Notes: generated by a model from the sequence alone, not told the origin. A stretch of DNA of 64,000 nt from Dyella sp. ASV21 (GCF_016428975.1 NZ_JAELTT010000006.1:1-64000); one strand, 5' to 3'. Positions 7,585-16,817 are shown, counted from the first letter of the stretch. Translations and numbers: made by a program.

Positions 7585-9915
7585 TTACTTCGATATCAAC
7601 AACAGCAACGACTGGCCGCATTGGCCATATGTCGTGCCACCGCCACCGATCAAGGTTTCGTTGCCGGGCGTCACGAAGGTGTTCGCGCCATCGTTCCAGT
7701 TGCAGGTATCCGTCACCCGGTACCAGTTGGTGCCCGAGGGCGGCGGCGGCAAGGTGAAGGTGACACTCCCCGACCAGCCGTTGTACGCGACGTAGATCGA
7801 ATTGGCGTCGCCTAACGAGGGACCGTTGATGGTGTAGGCGATGGCGTAGTTGCTGGTGTTGTTCCAGTAGCTGCTGTTGGCGGCCGCCCCGCTGGGCTGG
7901 TACCACGCCAGCTGGCTGGTCGTATACCAGCTGGCGGGACGCAAGGCCGGATGCGCCTTGCGGAAGGCGATCAGACGCTGCGCAAAGTTGTAGAAATTGG
8001 ACTGATCGCTGCTCCAGCTATTGGTGAGCCAATTTGCGGTGGAGTCGAGGTTGTAGGCGTTGTTGTTGCACTGAAGCGTGCGCAGGTATTCGTCGCCACC
8101 TTGCATGAGCGGTGTGCCCGCCGAGAGCATTTCGAAGGCCATGCCAGTGCGCGCCGCGCGGCGCTGATCGAACGCCGTGCCGGTGCCCGCCGACATGCCC
8201 TGGTCCCAACTGTAGTTGGTACTGGTACCGCCATCGGACGGCCCATACGGCCACGCCTGGCTGTTGCTTGAGCCGTTGCAGGAATAGACGTCCTTGAGGG
8301 TCAGACCATCATGCACATCGATGAAGTTGACCGAGTTCCACGGCGCTCGCCCATTGGCCTGGAACAGATTGGACGAGCCGGAGAAGTCGTTGGCGTCCTG
8401 GGTGATGTAAATGGTCATGGTGCCCAGCGCGTTCTGCGCCTGGCGCAGGCTGTCGCGGAACAGGCCATTCCACTCCGACCAGCCCTGGGGAAAGCCGCCC
8501 AACTGATAGGAGTTGCCGCCAATCGCCCACGGCTCGGCGAACAGATCGACACCACTGCCGCCGCCGGCAGGACGCACGGTGAACTCGCGCAGGATGCGGT
8601 TGATGGCGACATTGCTGTCGGCCGCATCGAAGTTATAGCCGCCGTTGGGGCAATTGGGCGCCGCCGAGGTATAGGCACCATTGAGGCAGCTGTTGCCGAG
8701 CACGGAGGCCAGATCGAAACGAAAACCATCCACGCCCAGCGTATTGGTCCAGTAGGCCAGCGAATCGACGATCAGATTCTGGGCAACGGCGTTGTACGTG
8801 TTGAAGTTCGCGCCAATGCCGGTGTTGTCGTAGAAATACTGGTTGCCGGAAGCCAGCTCGTAATACGTGGCGTTGTCCAGGCCACGCCAGGAGTAGATGG
8901 TGGCGGTGGTCGGGTCGCTGCCGCTCCAGGTGCCACCTTCGGCGGTGTGGTTGTAGACCACGTCGACGTACACCTTGATACCGGCGTTGTGGAATGCCTG
9001 CACCATCGCCTGGAACTCCGCCGTGGGGCCGCCAGGCGACTTGTTGTAGGCATAGCGCCGATCGGGGGCGAAGTAGTTCTCGGTCATGTAGCCCCAGTAG
9101 TTCTGGTTGGCATCCGAGTTGGGTACTACATCGTTGGCGTCGTTCTGGGTTTCCTGCACCGGCAGGAACTCCACCGCCGTGACGCCCAGGCTCGCCAGGT
9201 AGGTGGCCTTGAGGCCGGCACCGTAATACGTGCCGCGATACTGCGCGGGGATGCTGGTGTCCTGCTGGGTGAAGCCGCGCACATGCACTTCGTAGATGAC
9301 ATCGTCCTTCTGCGCGCGGGTAGGCTTGGTGCCGGTGCTTTGCGTGCTCGGCGCCAGCACGATGCCCTTGGGCGCATAGGTACCGCTGTCGATGTTGCGA
9401 TAGCTGGCGCCCGAGGCGAATACATTGCCGTTCTGGTTGGACGGGTTGAGCGGGTCCTGGCTCACTTCCTGCGCATAGGGATCGAGCAGGAGCTTGTTCG
9501 GATTGAAGCGATTGCCGTTGGCGTCCACGTCGGACACGAAACCGGCTTGCGAACCCTTGCCCCAGCTCGCGCTATAGGGCCAGTTGGGACCCCACGCGCG
9601 ATACCCGTAGTACACGGTGCCGGTAATGCCTGCCGCCTGAATCGCCGACACCGGTACCGTAACGGCCCATACGCCATTGCCTGCGGGGCTCAACACATAC
9701 GTGGCCGACTCCTGCGCGCCGTAACCGCTCGCATACAGGTACACCACCATGCGCGTGGCCTGCGAGGAATAGACACGAAAGGTGATGTTGGCCTGCTGCG
9801 CGTCGTAACTCGCGCCCAGGCTCATGCTGTTGATGGCCGCCTGGACGGGCGTTGCCGCTGTCCAGGCAAGACTGGCGCATGCCAGCAACGCGGCAAGGAT
9901 CTTCGGGCACTTCAT
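7585..9915 (-). CDS. Secreted isoamylase (glycogen debranching, GH13)
   Basis: Hydrolyses alpha-1,6 branches of glycogen or amylopectin. The precursor is 776 residues and begins with a clear Sec signal (MKCPKILAALLACASLAWTA, cleaved after VQA near residue 26). An early beta-domain follows, then a GH13 barrel. The barrel has VDVVYNHTAEGG, the nucleophile Asp401 in GFRFDLAS, the acid Glu461 in LFAEPWAIGG and Asp536 in DVHDGLTL. After removing 26 residues these fall at 375, 435 and 510, the numbering known for Pseudomonas amyloderamosa isoamylase. The start at 9913-9915 has GGAGG upstream; the frame stays open to about 10131 but that part is not protein-like. The gene stands alone. Confidence 0.95.
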   Translation of the reverse strand: MKCPKILAALLACASLAWTAATPVQAAINSMSLGASYDAQQANITFRVYSSQATRMVVYLYASGYGAQESATYVLSPAGNGVWAVTVPVSAIQAAGITGTVYYGYRAWGPNWPYSASWGKGSQAGFVSDVDANGNRFNPNKLLLDPYAQEVSQDPLNPSNQNGNVFASGASYRNIDSGTYAPKGIVLAPSTQSTGTKPTRAQKDDVIYEVHVRGFTQQDTSIPAQYRGTYYGAGLKATYLASLGVTAVEFLPVQETQNDANDVVPNSDANQNYWGYMTENYFAPDRRYAYNKSPGGPTAEFQAMVQAFHNAGIKVYVDVVYNHTAEGGTWSGSDPTTATIYSWRGLDNATYYELASGNQYFYDNTGIGANFNTYNAVAQNLIVDSLAYWTNTLGVDGFRFDLASVLGNSCLNGAYTSAAPNCPNGGYNFDAADSNVAINRILREFTVRPAGGGSGVDLFAEPWAIGGNSYQLGGFPQGWSEWNGLFRDSLRQAQNALGTMTIYITQDANDFSGSSNLFQANGRAPWNSVNFIDVHDGLTLKDVYSCNGSSNSQAWPYGPSDGGTSTNYSWDQGMSAGTGTAFDQRRAARTGMAFEMLSAGTPLMQGGDEYLRTLQCNNNAYNLDSTANWLTNSWSSDQSNFYNFAQRLIAFRKAHPALRPASWYTTSQLAWYQPSGAAANSSYWNNTSNYAIAYTINGPSLGDANSIYVAYNGWSGSVTFTLPPPPSGTNWYRVTDTCNWNDGANTFVTPGNETLIGGGGTTYGQCGQSLLLLISK

Positions 9916-10165
9916 CGGGTTGAGCCTCCATCCTGTTTCGTGAACGATCAGGTAGAACAGCATCGACGCCATGAAGCGCTTCCTTGCCGCGGCTGGCGGG
10001 TGGAACAACGAGCCACTACTGCGCGAGGTGACGCGCAGGTGCGCGCGTGATCTCCCCACGCGCGGCTCCTTTTCGAGCAACAGTGCGAGCGATGGTAGGA
10101 AGCATCGCAGTGCAGCAACCAGCGGCTGCATACGTATTCATTGCACGGGCATGCCGCCGTGCGAC
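9916..10165. other. Isoamylase upstream region with a hyphenated palindrome
   Basis: A 250 bp gap upstream of the leftward isoamylase gene and downstream of the ParB-like gene. It contains a 20 bp element at 10111-10130 with arms TGCAGC and GCTGCA around eight bases, directly followed by the palindrome ATACGTAT (10130-10137). These could be binding sites for a sugar-responsive repressor, but no regulator gene is adjacent. No convincing -35/-10 pair was found. Confidence 0.3.
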
Positions 10166-11008
10166 TTACTCGACCGAACGCTGCCAGCGCGCCAGCTGTT
10201 GCTGGAGCGCCTCGTTCTCGGCCTTGAGTTCCGCCACCTCGCGGGTGAGCTCGGTTACGCGATGGCGCAAGGTGGGCAGATCGTCCGTGGTCTCCTCACC
10301 GGCGGCGGGCGATTCCTTGGGTGGCCGACGGCGCGCTTCGCGTGCGCGCTTGGCCGCCTGCTTCAGCTCATCGCTGCCTGCCTGGGCGGCGGCGCGCTGT
10401 TCTTCTTCCGGCAAGGTGGCGACGGCCGCCGCGGCATTGATCGACAGGCTGCCGGATTTCACCGCCGCCACCACTTCGGGCGCGGCCTGCTTCTGAATCT
10501 TTTCGATCGCCATCACCTGGCTACTGCTCAGGCGTGCCTCGCGCGCGAGTTCCTGGCGGCTGGGCAACGCTTCCTTGCGACCGGATCCGACCGGCGCGGC
10601 GGTCTGCGTGACCGGCTCGGCCACATCGGAAGCGGCCGCTTCGGGCGTTGCTTCCACAGCGGGTTCCTGTTTGGTCCGCACGCGGCGCGATGAAAGGATC
10701 TCGCGCTTGCGCAGCGCCAGCACGCCGCGCTGGAAATCGGACACGCTGCGACGGCCCAGATGCTGCTCGATCATCCACAGGTGCACGTCTTCCATCGACT
10801 GGAAGCGGGTGTTCTGCACGGTGCGGAAGGGCAAGTCGTGCTTCTTGCAGATGCCGTAGCGATTGTGCCCATCCACCAGGATATTGCCCCACAGCACCAG
10901 CGCGTCGCGACAGCCCTCGGCGAGCAGGCTGCGCTCCAGCGCTTCATGCTCGTCCGGGGTGAGAGGGTCGATATAGGCCTTGAGTTCTTCGTTGACGACG
11001 ATGTCCAT
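10166..11008 (-). CDS. Orphan ParB/sulfiredoxin-like domain protein with C-terminal coiled coil
   Basis: A 280-residue soluble protein. Residues 1-80 resemble a ParB N-terminal-like domain (DPLTPDEHEALERSLLAEG, then LVLWGNILVDGHNRYGICKKH, where DGHNRY is the usual DGxxRY motif). A helix-rich middle follows (LSSSQVMAIEKIQ). The C-terminus is an acidic and basic stretch ending in a heptad-like coiled coil (VTELTREVAELKAENEALQQ). There is no parA beside it and no parS-like site, so it is not the chromosome-partition ParB. A nuclease or regulatory role is possible. The start at 11006-11008 was chosen from domain layout. Confidence 0.75.
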   Translation of the reverse strand: MDIVVNEELKAYIDPLTPDEHEALERSLLAEGCRDALVLWGNILVDGHNRYGICKKHDLPFRTVQNTRFQSMEDVHLWMIEQHLGRRSVSDFQRGVLALRKREILSSRRVRTKQEPAVEATPEAAASDVAEPVTQTAAPVGSGRKEALPSRQELAREARLSSSQVMAIEKIQKQAAPEVVAAVKSGSLSINAAAAVATLPEEEQRAAAQAGSDELKQAAKRAREARRRPPKESPAAGEETTDDLPTLRHRVTELTREVAELKAENEALQQQLARWQRSVE

Positions 11009-11142
11009 GGGTGCGGCTACAGCTTTGGCGAAACGGGGGCGGCATTGTAGAGAACCCCGGCCCCGGATGCCCGCCCCACCAATACGCCCGCGCCAGGCGC
11101 GTCGTGGGTCTGCTAAGTTGCCGCTTCCACTGCCTCGAACGG

Positions 11143-12087
11143 ATGCCCATGGAACGACCCACCCGTCTTGCCGCCGCACTGCTCGGACTCACCCTGCTCG
11201 GCGCCCCGGCGCTGCATGCCGACAGCCCGGCCCGTACGCCCACGCCAAAGGAACTGCTGGACAAGTCCAGCGCGCAGGAATGGCGCACGCCCGACCCGCA
11301 GAACCTGCTGCTGATGCAGCTGCCCCAGGGCAAGGTGGTGATCGAGCTGGCCCCGGATTTCACCCCGCTGCACGTCGCCAACATCCGCACGCTGGTGCGC
11401 GAGCACTATTTCGACAACATGGCGGTGGTGCGCGTGCAGGACAACTTCGTTACCCAATGGGGCGACCCGGAGGATGACGACAAGGGCGACAAGGCCAAAC
11501 TCAAGCCGCTGGGCAGCGCCAAGGCCACCTTGCCGCCCGAATACACCCGCCCCATGGATGCCAAGCTGCCCTTCACCGCGCTGCCCGATGGCGACGTGTA
11601 CGCGCCAGAAGTAGGCTTTTCCGAGGGTTTCCCGGTGGCGCGCGACAAGGCCAGTGGCCAGGCGTGGTTGACCCACTGCTACGGCATGGTGGGCGTGGGG
11701 CGCGACATCGACCCGCAAACCGGCAACGGCAGCTCCTTGTACGCCGTGATCGGCCAGGCGCCGCGCGGCCTCGACCGCAACCTCGCCGTGGTCGGCCGCG
11801 TGCTGCAAGGCATGGAGTTCCTCTCCGGCCTGCCGCGTGGCACCGGCCCCCTGGGGTTCTATGAAAAGCCCGAGCAGCGCCTGAGCATCCGCTCGGCGCA
11901 ATTGGTGTCCGAACTTGCACCGGCCCAGCGCCCGAAGATCGAAGTGCTGCGCACCGACAGCGCCACCTTCGCCGCCCTGATCGATGCCAAGCGCAACCGC
12001 CGCGACGATTTCTATCGCAACCCGGCCGGCAAGATCGACCTGTGCAGCATCAATATCCCGGTGCGCGAGGCCAAGGCGTCGCCCTGA
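11143..12087 (+). CDS. Exported cyclophilin-type peptidyl-prolyl isomerase
   Basis: About 314 residues with a Sec signal (LAAALLGLTLLGAPALHA). The cyclophilin-like core contains GKVVIELAPDFTPLHVANIRTL and HYFDNMAVVRVQDNFVTQWGDP, where the FDN..VV.V...F..Q pattern is typical. After an insertion it has CYGMVGVGRD and NGSSLYAVIGQAPRGLDRNLAVVGRVLQGM. It probably folds periplasmic or outer-membrane proteins. The start could be 11143 or 11149 (MPMERP); neither has a strong ribosome site. An intrinsic terminator follows at 12120. Confidence 0.88.
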   Translation: MPMERPTRLAAALLGLTLLGAPALHADSPARTPTPKELLDKSSAQEWRTPDPQNLLLMQLPQGKVVIELAPDFTPLHVANIRTLVREHYFDNMAVVRVQDNFVTQWGDPEDDDKGDKAKLKPLGSAKATLPPEYTRPMDAKLPFTALPDGDVYAPEVGFSEGFPVARDKASGQAWLTHCYGMVGVGRDIDPQTGNGSSLYAVIGQAPRGLDRNLAVVGRVLQGMEFLSGLPRGTGPLGFYEKPEQRLSIRSAQLVSELAPAQRPKIEVLRTDSATFAALIDAKRNRRDDFYRNPAGKIDLCSINIPVREAKASP

Positions 12088-12119
12088 CGAGCATCCGTTC
12101 CCACATCGGGTCTCCAACG

Positions 12120-12150
12120 AACGCCGGCCCTGCGCCGGCGTTTGTCTTTC
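12120..12150 (+). terminator. Intrinsic terminator after the cyclophilin gene
   Basis: AACGCCGGC (12120-12128) pairs with GCCGGCGTT (12134-12142) around a five-base loop. It is followed by a T-rich tail (TTGTCTTTC). It lies 33 bp after the stop codon. Confidence 0.8.
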
Positions 12151-12199
12151 TGCCCGATCCCACGGGTTAGTTCGGGGCCACTTGCCTCGCGCCGAATTT

Positions 12200-12227
12200 C
12201 GATATATCGTTTTATTTCGATATATCG
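12200..12227. promoter_or_regulatory. Tandem palindromic operator upstream of the PadR gene
   Basis: Two identical perfect 10-bp palindromes, CGATATATCG, lie at 12200-12209 and 12218-12227. Each is preceded by TTT and their centres are 18 bp apart. The second ends 9 bp before the PadR start codon. In a region this GC-rich, two copies of an AT-rich palindrome are unlikely by chance. Position and symmetry fit an autoregulatory site for the dimeric PadR protein, which would also control the reductase gene downstream. The TATATC cores could double as the -10 region, so occupancy would block the promoter. Confidence 0.8.
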
Positions 12228-12236
12228 GACTATGCA

Positions 12237-12722
12237 ATGCGCGCCACGTCCTCCACCGGCCGCCTGCTCGGCCACGGCGATCTCCGGCTGTTACTGCTGG
12301 TGCTGATCGAACAGCAGCCTCGGCACGGCTATGAGCTGATCCGGCTGATCGCCGAGATGTTCCATGGCCATTACACGCCAAGCCCGGGTGCCATCTATCC
12401 CACGCTTACCCTGCTGGAAGAACAGGCCCTGTTGCGCGCCACCGAAGAACCCGGCGGCCGTAAAAGCTATGCACTGGCGCCTGCCGGCAAACGCTTCCTG
12501 GCCGATCACGCCGAGTCGGTGGAGGCCATGTGGCTGCGCACTCGCCATGCCGCCCGCACGGCCGCCAAGATGACCGTGCCGCCGCCCGTGCGCCACGCCA
12601 TGGAGGCGGTGAAACACGCGTTGCTCACGCACCCCAAGGCATGGAATAGCGCCGAAGCGCGCCGCGTGGCGGCCCTGCTGGAGCGTGCCGCCGCCGAGAT
12701 CGCCCACGCCTCCGAATCCTGA
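12237..12722 (+). CDS. PadR-family transcriptional regulator (YqjI-like)
   Basis: A 161-residue winged-helix repressor. It shows HGDLRLLLLVLIEQQPRHGYELIRLI, the PadR N-terminal helix pattern, then YTPSPGAIYPTLTLLEEQALL and GGRKSYALAPAGKRFL of the wing, and a helical C-terminal dimerisation part. In E. coli the PadR protein YqjI represses the ferric reductase gene yqjH, and the neighbour here is a YqjH-type reductase, so this is likely the same pair. E. coli YqjI has a His-rich N-terminal extension; this one lacks it, so nickel response cannot be assumed. The gene has no ribosome site and may be nearly leaderless. Confidence 0.88.
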   Translation: MRATSSTGRLLGHGDLRLLLLVLIEQQPRHGYELIRLIAEMFHGHYTPSPGAIYPTLTLLEEQALLRATEEPGGRKSYALAPAGKRFLADHAESVEAMWLRTRHAARTAAKMTVPPPVRHAMEAVKHALLTHPKAWNSAEARRVAALLERAAAEIAHASES

Positions 12723-12746
12723 CACCCGACCCCATCGAGTATCCCC

Positions 12747-13541
12747 ATGACCCGACATGCCCATCAGATGCAGCGTCACACCGTGGTACTACGCGAGCTG
12801 GACGTACTGCGCGTGGAGCGCCTGACGCCGCACATGCAACGCGTGGTATTGGGCGGCAACGCCTTGCGCGGCTTTCTCAGCGCCTCACCGGACGATCACG
12901 TCAAGCTGTTCTTTCCCAACAGCGCCGGCCAACTGGTGCTGCCCACCGCAGGCAACGGCCGCCTGGAATTTCCCGAAGGGCTGGAACCGTCGCCCATGCG
13001 CGATTACACGCCCCGTCACTACGACGACGAGTTCAACGAACTGACCGTCGACTTCGTTTTGCACGGCGACGGCCCCGCGGCCAACTGGGCGGCACAAGCG
13101 CAGCCGGGCCAGCGCATCGGCGCGGGCGGTCCACGCGGCTCGTTTATCGTGGCCGACGATTTCGATCACTACGTGATGATCGGCGATGAAACCGCCCTGC
13201 CCGCTGTTGGCCGCTGGCTGGACGAGCTGCCCTACGGCGCACAGGCCACCGCGCTGGTGGAAATTCCCGGTAGCGCCGATCGCCAATCCTTGAGTTCGCG
13301 CGCCCAGGTGGAGTTGACCTGGCTGGAGCGCGACAGTCTGGACCCGGCCGCCAGCCGCCTGCTGGAACAGGCCTTGGAACGCCTGCCAGCGCCGCGCGGC
13401 GATGCATTCTGGTGGATCGCCGCGGAGTCATCGCGGGCGCGCCGCATGCGCCAATACCTCACCGATGAGCTGGGCGTGCCGAAGGAATGGGTGCGCGCTA
13501 CCGGCTATTGGAAGGCGCCGGGAAGTGTCGAGGAAGAGTGA
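12747..13541 (+). CDS. Siderophore-interacting protein, NAD(P)H ferric-siderophore reductase
   Basis: A 264-residue SIP-family flavoprotein that reduces ferric chelates in the cytoplasm. The FAD-binding motif MRDYTPRHYD is present. It is followed by VDFVLHGDGPAANWA, GAGGPRGSFIV and the NAD(P)-domain motifs MIGDETALPAVGRWL and FWWIAAESSRARRMRQYL. C-terminal GYWKAPG is typical. It lies 24 bp after the PadR gene in the same direction and so is under the same tandem operator. It is equivalent in context to yqjH of E. coli. Confidence 0.92.
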   Translation: MTRHAHQMQRHTVVLRELDVLRVERLTPHMQRVVLGGNALRGFLSASPDDHVKLFFPNSAGQLVLPTAGNGRLEFPEGLEPSPMRDYTPRHYDDEFNELTVDFVLHGDGPAANWAAQAQPGQRIGAGGPRGSFIVADDFDHYVMIGDETALPAVGRWLDELPYGAQATALVEIPGSADRQSLSSRAQVELTWLERDSLDPAASRLLEQALERLPAPRGDAFWWIAAESSRARRMRQYLTDELGVPKEWVRATGYWKAPGSVEEE

Positions 13542-13651
13542 AAGCCGTGAACTTCCGCTGAGCGTGCAAGGGCGATAACCACAAAATTTTTCCACCCCGG
13601 CCGCTATGACTGTTCCATTGGCCCGTTCCTCGGCCGTTGCAGGAGAACTTG

Positions 13652-15808
13652 ATGGCCGGGCGCCGCAGCAAATTGACGTGGTTTGTCTACGTACCGCTGG
13701 CCAGTGTGCTGCTGTTGATCGTGGTATTGCTGGTGATACTGGCGACGTTCGACTGGAATCGCCTCAAGCCCACCATCAACCAGCGCGTGAGCGCCAGCAT
13801 CGGCCGTCCGTTTGCCATCAACGGCGACCTGCGCGTGGCCTGGGCGCGCGAACCCAGCGCCGACGGCCTGGCCGCGTGGATACCGTGGCCGCTGTTCGAG
13901 GCGCGAGACGTCTCCATCGGCAATCCCGATTGGGCCAAGCAGCCACAGCTGGCCCAGTTGGACGCGGTGCGCTTTCGACTGGCGCCGCTGCCGCTACTGG
14001 TGCATCGCGTGGATATTCCCACGCTGTATCTCATCCATCCGCGCCTGGACCTGGAGCGCGATGCGCAAGGTCGCGCCAGCTGGGATCTTTCTCTGGCGAG
14101 CAACGGCGGCCCATCCACCTGGTCGGTGCAGCTCGGCGCGCTCGGATTTGATCGCGGACATATCGCCTTCGACGACGCCGTCAGCAAGACGCAGTTGCAG
14201 ATTGCCGTGGAGCCGCTGGAGAAGGCGGTGCCATACGACCAGATCGTGGCGGAGCAGTCCTCCGAGGCACGCGAGCAGGCAGGACACACCGTAGGTGCCG
14301 CCGGCGGCAAGGCGTTGGCCAAGGCATCGGCCACCACGCAGGCACAACTGCGCGACACCCGCGCCAATTACCAGTTCGCCTGGCAGGCCCAGGGGCAATA
14401 CCAGGGCGTGCCGGCCACGGGCCAGGGCAAGATCGGCGCGGTGCTGGCCTTGCAGCAGACCGATACGCCATTTCCGGTGCAGGCCAAGGTGGCGTTTGGC
14501 GATACGCGCGTCGCTTTCGTCGGCACGTTCACCGATCCCTTGCACCTGGCCGCGCTGGATATCCGCCTGTGGTTCTCCGGCAGCAGCATGGCCAAGCTCT
14601 ATCCGCTGACCGGGGTCACCCTGCCCGATACCCCGCCTTATGCCACTGAGGGCCATCTGCAGGCTAACCTGCAGCGCGGGCACAGCTATTTCAGCTATCG
14701 GGATTTTCGCGGGCGCGTCGGCGGCAGCGACCTGGCCGGCGATCTCGCCTACGATGCCAGCGCGCCGCGCCCTAAGCTCAGCGGCAAAGTGAGTTCGCAA
14801 CTGCTGCGCTTCAGCGATCTGGCGCCCCTGATCGGTGCCGACAGTGCGCCCACGCGCCAGCAACGCGGCGATGCCACACCGCAGCCCAGCGACAAGGTGT
14901 TGCCGGTGGAACCGTTCCGCACCGACCGCTGGCGCGCGATGGATGCCGATGTGAACTTCAGCGCAGCGCACATCGAGCGCGACGCGGCCTTGCCCATCGA
15001 TGCCCTCTCCACCCGTATCGGGATGGATGGCGGCGTACTGCACCTTGATCCGCTGGCCTTCGACCTGGCCGGTGGCCAGATCAACGGGCATCTCTCACTG
15101 GATGGCAGCCGTGCGCCGATGGCGGGTGCGATCCGCCTGGGCGCGCGCCATCTCAAGCTCAAGCAGCTGTTTCCCACCTTCGATCCCATGCGCACGAGCT
15201 TTGGCGAGATCAATGGTGAGGTAGCGCTGGATGCGCGCGGCAACTCGGTAAGCGACCTGATGGGCAGTGCATCGGGCGAGGTGAAGCTGCTGATGAACGA
15301 CGGCGCGATCAGCAAGACACTGCTGGAAACGGCCGGACTCAACGTGGGCAATATCGTCATCGGCAAGCTGTTTGGCGACAAGACGGTAAAGATCAACTGC
15401 GCCGCCTCGGACCTTGCCGCCAGCAACGGGGTGTTTCAGACGCGCCTGTTCGTATTCGACACCGAGGATGCGGTGATCCACATCAACGGCTCGGTCAACT
15501 TCGCCAACGAGCGGCTGGACCTGGACGTGCGCCCGGACGCCAAGGGCCTGCGCATCCTGTCGCTGCGCTCGCCGCTCTACGTCAAGGGCACGCTCAAGAA
15601 CCCGGATGTAGGCGTGCAACCGGGGCCGCTGATCCTGCGCGGCGGCGGTGCGCTGGCCCTGGGCGTATTCGCCGCCCCGGTCGCCGCCCTGCTGCCGCTG
15701 GTCGCCACCAGCAAGAATGCGCCGGACAACGCCTGCGCCGGCGTACTGGAGCAGATGCGTAGCCCGGCCAAGGCCAGCCCTGCCGGCACGCCCGCCGCCA
15801 AGCGCTGA
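13652..15808 (+). CDS. AsmA-family protein
   Basis: 718 residues with one N-terminal transmembrane segment (FVYVPLASVLLLIVVLLVIL) and a long periplasmic part. FDWNRLKPTINQRVSASIGRPFAI is the standard AsmA opening. The C-terminal half carries GGQINGHLSLDG, KLKQLFP and INGSVNFANERLDLDV. AsmA-like proteins are thought to bridge the periplasm and move phospholipids or affect outer-membrane assembly. The ATG is preceded by AGGAGA. There is no obvious functional tie to neighbours. Confidence 0.9.
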   Translation: MAGRRSKLTWFVYVPLASVLLLIVVLLVILATFDWNRLKPTINQRVSASIGRPFAINGDLRVAWAREPSADGLAAWIPWPLFEARDVSIGNPDWAKQPQLAQLDAVRFRLAPLPLLVHRVDIPTLYLIHPRLDLERDAQGRASWDLSLASNGGPSTWSVQLGALGFDRGHIAFDDAVSKTQLQIAVEPLEKAVPYDQIVAEQSSEAREQAGHTVGAAGGKALAKASATTQAQLRDTRANYQFAWQAQGQYQGVPATGQGKIGAVLALQQTDTPFPVQAKVAFGDTRVAFVGTFTDPLHLAALDIRLWFSGSSMAKLYPLTGVTLPDTPPYATEGHLQANLQRGHSYFSYRDFRGRVGGSDLAGDLAYDASAPRPKLSGKVSSQLLRFSDLAPLIGADSAPTRQQRGDATPQPSDKVLPVEPFRTDRWRAMDADVNFSAAHIERDAALPIDALSTRIGMDGGVLHLDPLAFDLAGGQINGHLSLDGSRAPMAGAIRLGARHLKLKQLFPTFDPMRTSFGEINGEVALDARGNSVSDLMGSASGEVKLLMNDGAISKTLLETAGLNVGNIVIGKLFGDKTVKINCAASDLAASNGVFQTRLFVFDTEDAVIHINGSVNFANERLDLDVRPDAKGLRILSLRSPLYVKGTLKNPDVGVQPGPLILRGGGALALGVFAAPVAALLPLVATSKNAPDNACAGVLEQMRSPAKASPAGTPAAKR

Positions 15809-15887
15809 GAGCCCGCTCAAAATCTCCGCGCCCGCGGGGTTGCGCCGCTAGAATGCAGCGCTCCCCGCTTTCCACCGATGTCCGCCC

Positions 15888-16817
15888 ATGCAACCCGTCA
15901 TCAAGGCCCGCTGGCAGATTCACTTCTGCGTCCTGCTGTGGGGCTTTACTGCCATTCTCGGCAAACTCATTACGCTGCCCGCCCTGCCACTGGTGTGGTG
16001 GCGCATGTTGATGGTGACGGCTGCATTGCTGCTCATTCCCAACGTGTGGCGCGGCCTCAAGGCGATGCCCGCGCGACTGCGCTGGGCTTATGCCGGCATC
16101 GGCGTGCTGGTGTCACTGCACTGGCTCACTTTTTACGCGGCGATCAAGCTGGCCAACGCGTCGGTGGGCGCCACCTGCATCGCGCTGGGCCCGGTGTTTC
16201 TGTCGCTGGTGGAACCGTGGATCGCCAAGCGCAAGTTCGACCCGCGCGAGCTGCTGATCGGCGTGGCGGTAGTGCCCGGCGTGGCGATGGTGGCGGGCGG
16301 CGTACCGGTGGACATGCGCGCAGGCATCGCCGTTGGCACCTTGTCCGCCTTGCTGGTGGCCTTGTTTGGCTCACTCAACAAGCGCCTGGTGGAACACGGC
16401 GACCCGCTCACGGTGACCTGCCTGGAGCTGGGCACGGGCACGCTCTTTCTCACCGCGCTGGCGCCGCTGTTGCCCCATGTCGGGCCGGCCTTCGTACTAC
16501 CCAGCCTGCATGATGCGGCGCTGCTCACCCTGCTGGCCTTCGGTTGCACCCTGCTGCCCTTCGCCCTGGCCCTGGTGGCGCTGCGCCATATGAGCGCGTT
16601 CGGCACCCAGATGGTGACCAACCTGGAGCCGGTCTACGCGATCGTGCTGGCTATTGTCCTGCTGGGCGAGCAGCGCGAGCTGGATGGCTGGTTCTACGCC
16701 GGCGTGGCGGTGATCCTGGCTGCCGTGTTCGTGCATCCCCTGCTCACCCGCCGCCAAAACCGCCCCTCTCAGCCGGAGCTGCTGGGCACGGCCGAAAGCC
16801 ATAGCCTGGTCGAATAG
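15888..16817 (+). CDS. EamA/DMT-superfamily transporter
   Basis: 309 residues with ten predicted transmembrane helices in two EamA repeats (first LLWGFTAILGKLI to about residue 140; second from AVGTLSALLVALFGSLNKRLVE). The end of repeat two, TNLEPVYAIVLAIVLLGEQ, is the typical EamA signature. It is a probable metabolite or amino-acid exporter of the inner membrane. Substrate is not predictable. It lies 79 bp after asmA. Confidence 0.88.
   Translation: MQPVIKARWQIHFCVLLWGFTAILGKLITLPALPLVWWRMLMVTAALLLIPNVWRGLKAMPARLRWAYAGIGVLVSLHWLTFYAAIKLANASVGATCIALGPVFLSLVEPWIAKRKFDPRELLIGVAVVPGVAMVAGGVPVDMRAGIAVGTLSALLVALFGSLNKRLVEHGDPLTVTCLELGTGTLFLTALAPLLPHVGPAFVLPSLHDAALLTLLAFGCTLLPFALALVALRHMSAFGTQMVTNLEPVYAIVLAIVLLGEQRELDGWFYAGVAVILAAVFVHPLLTRRQNRPSQPELLGTAESHSLVE

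Noticed and set aside
8311-10050. A 579-codon open frame on the plus strand
   Set aside because: Antisense to the isoamylase gene, whose catalytic residues match.
10166-11008. Chromosome partition ParB
   Set aside because: No parA neighbour, no parS-like sites and a different C-terminal layout.
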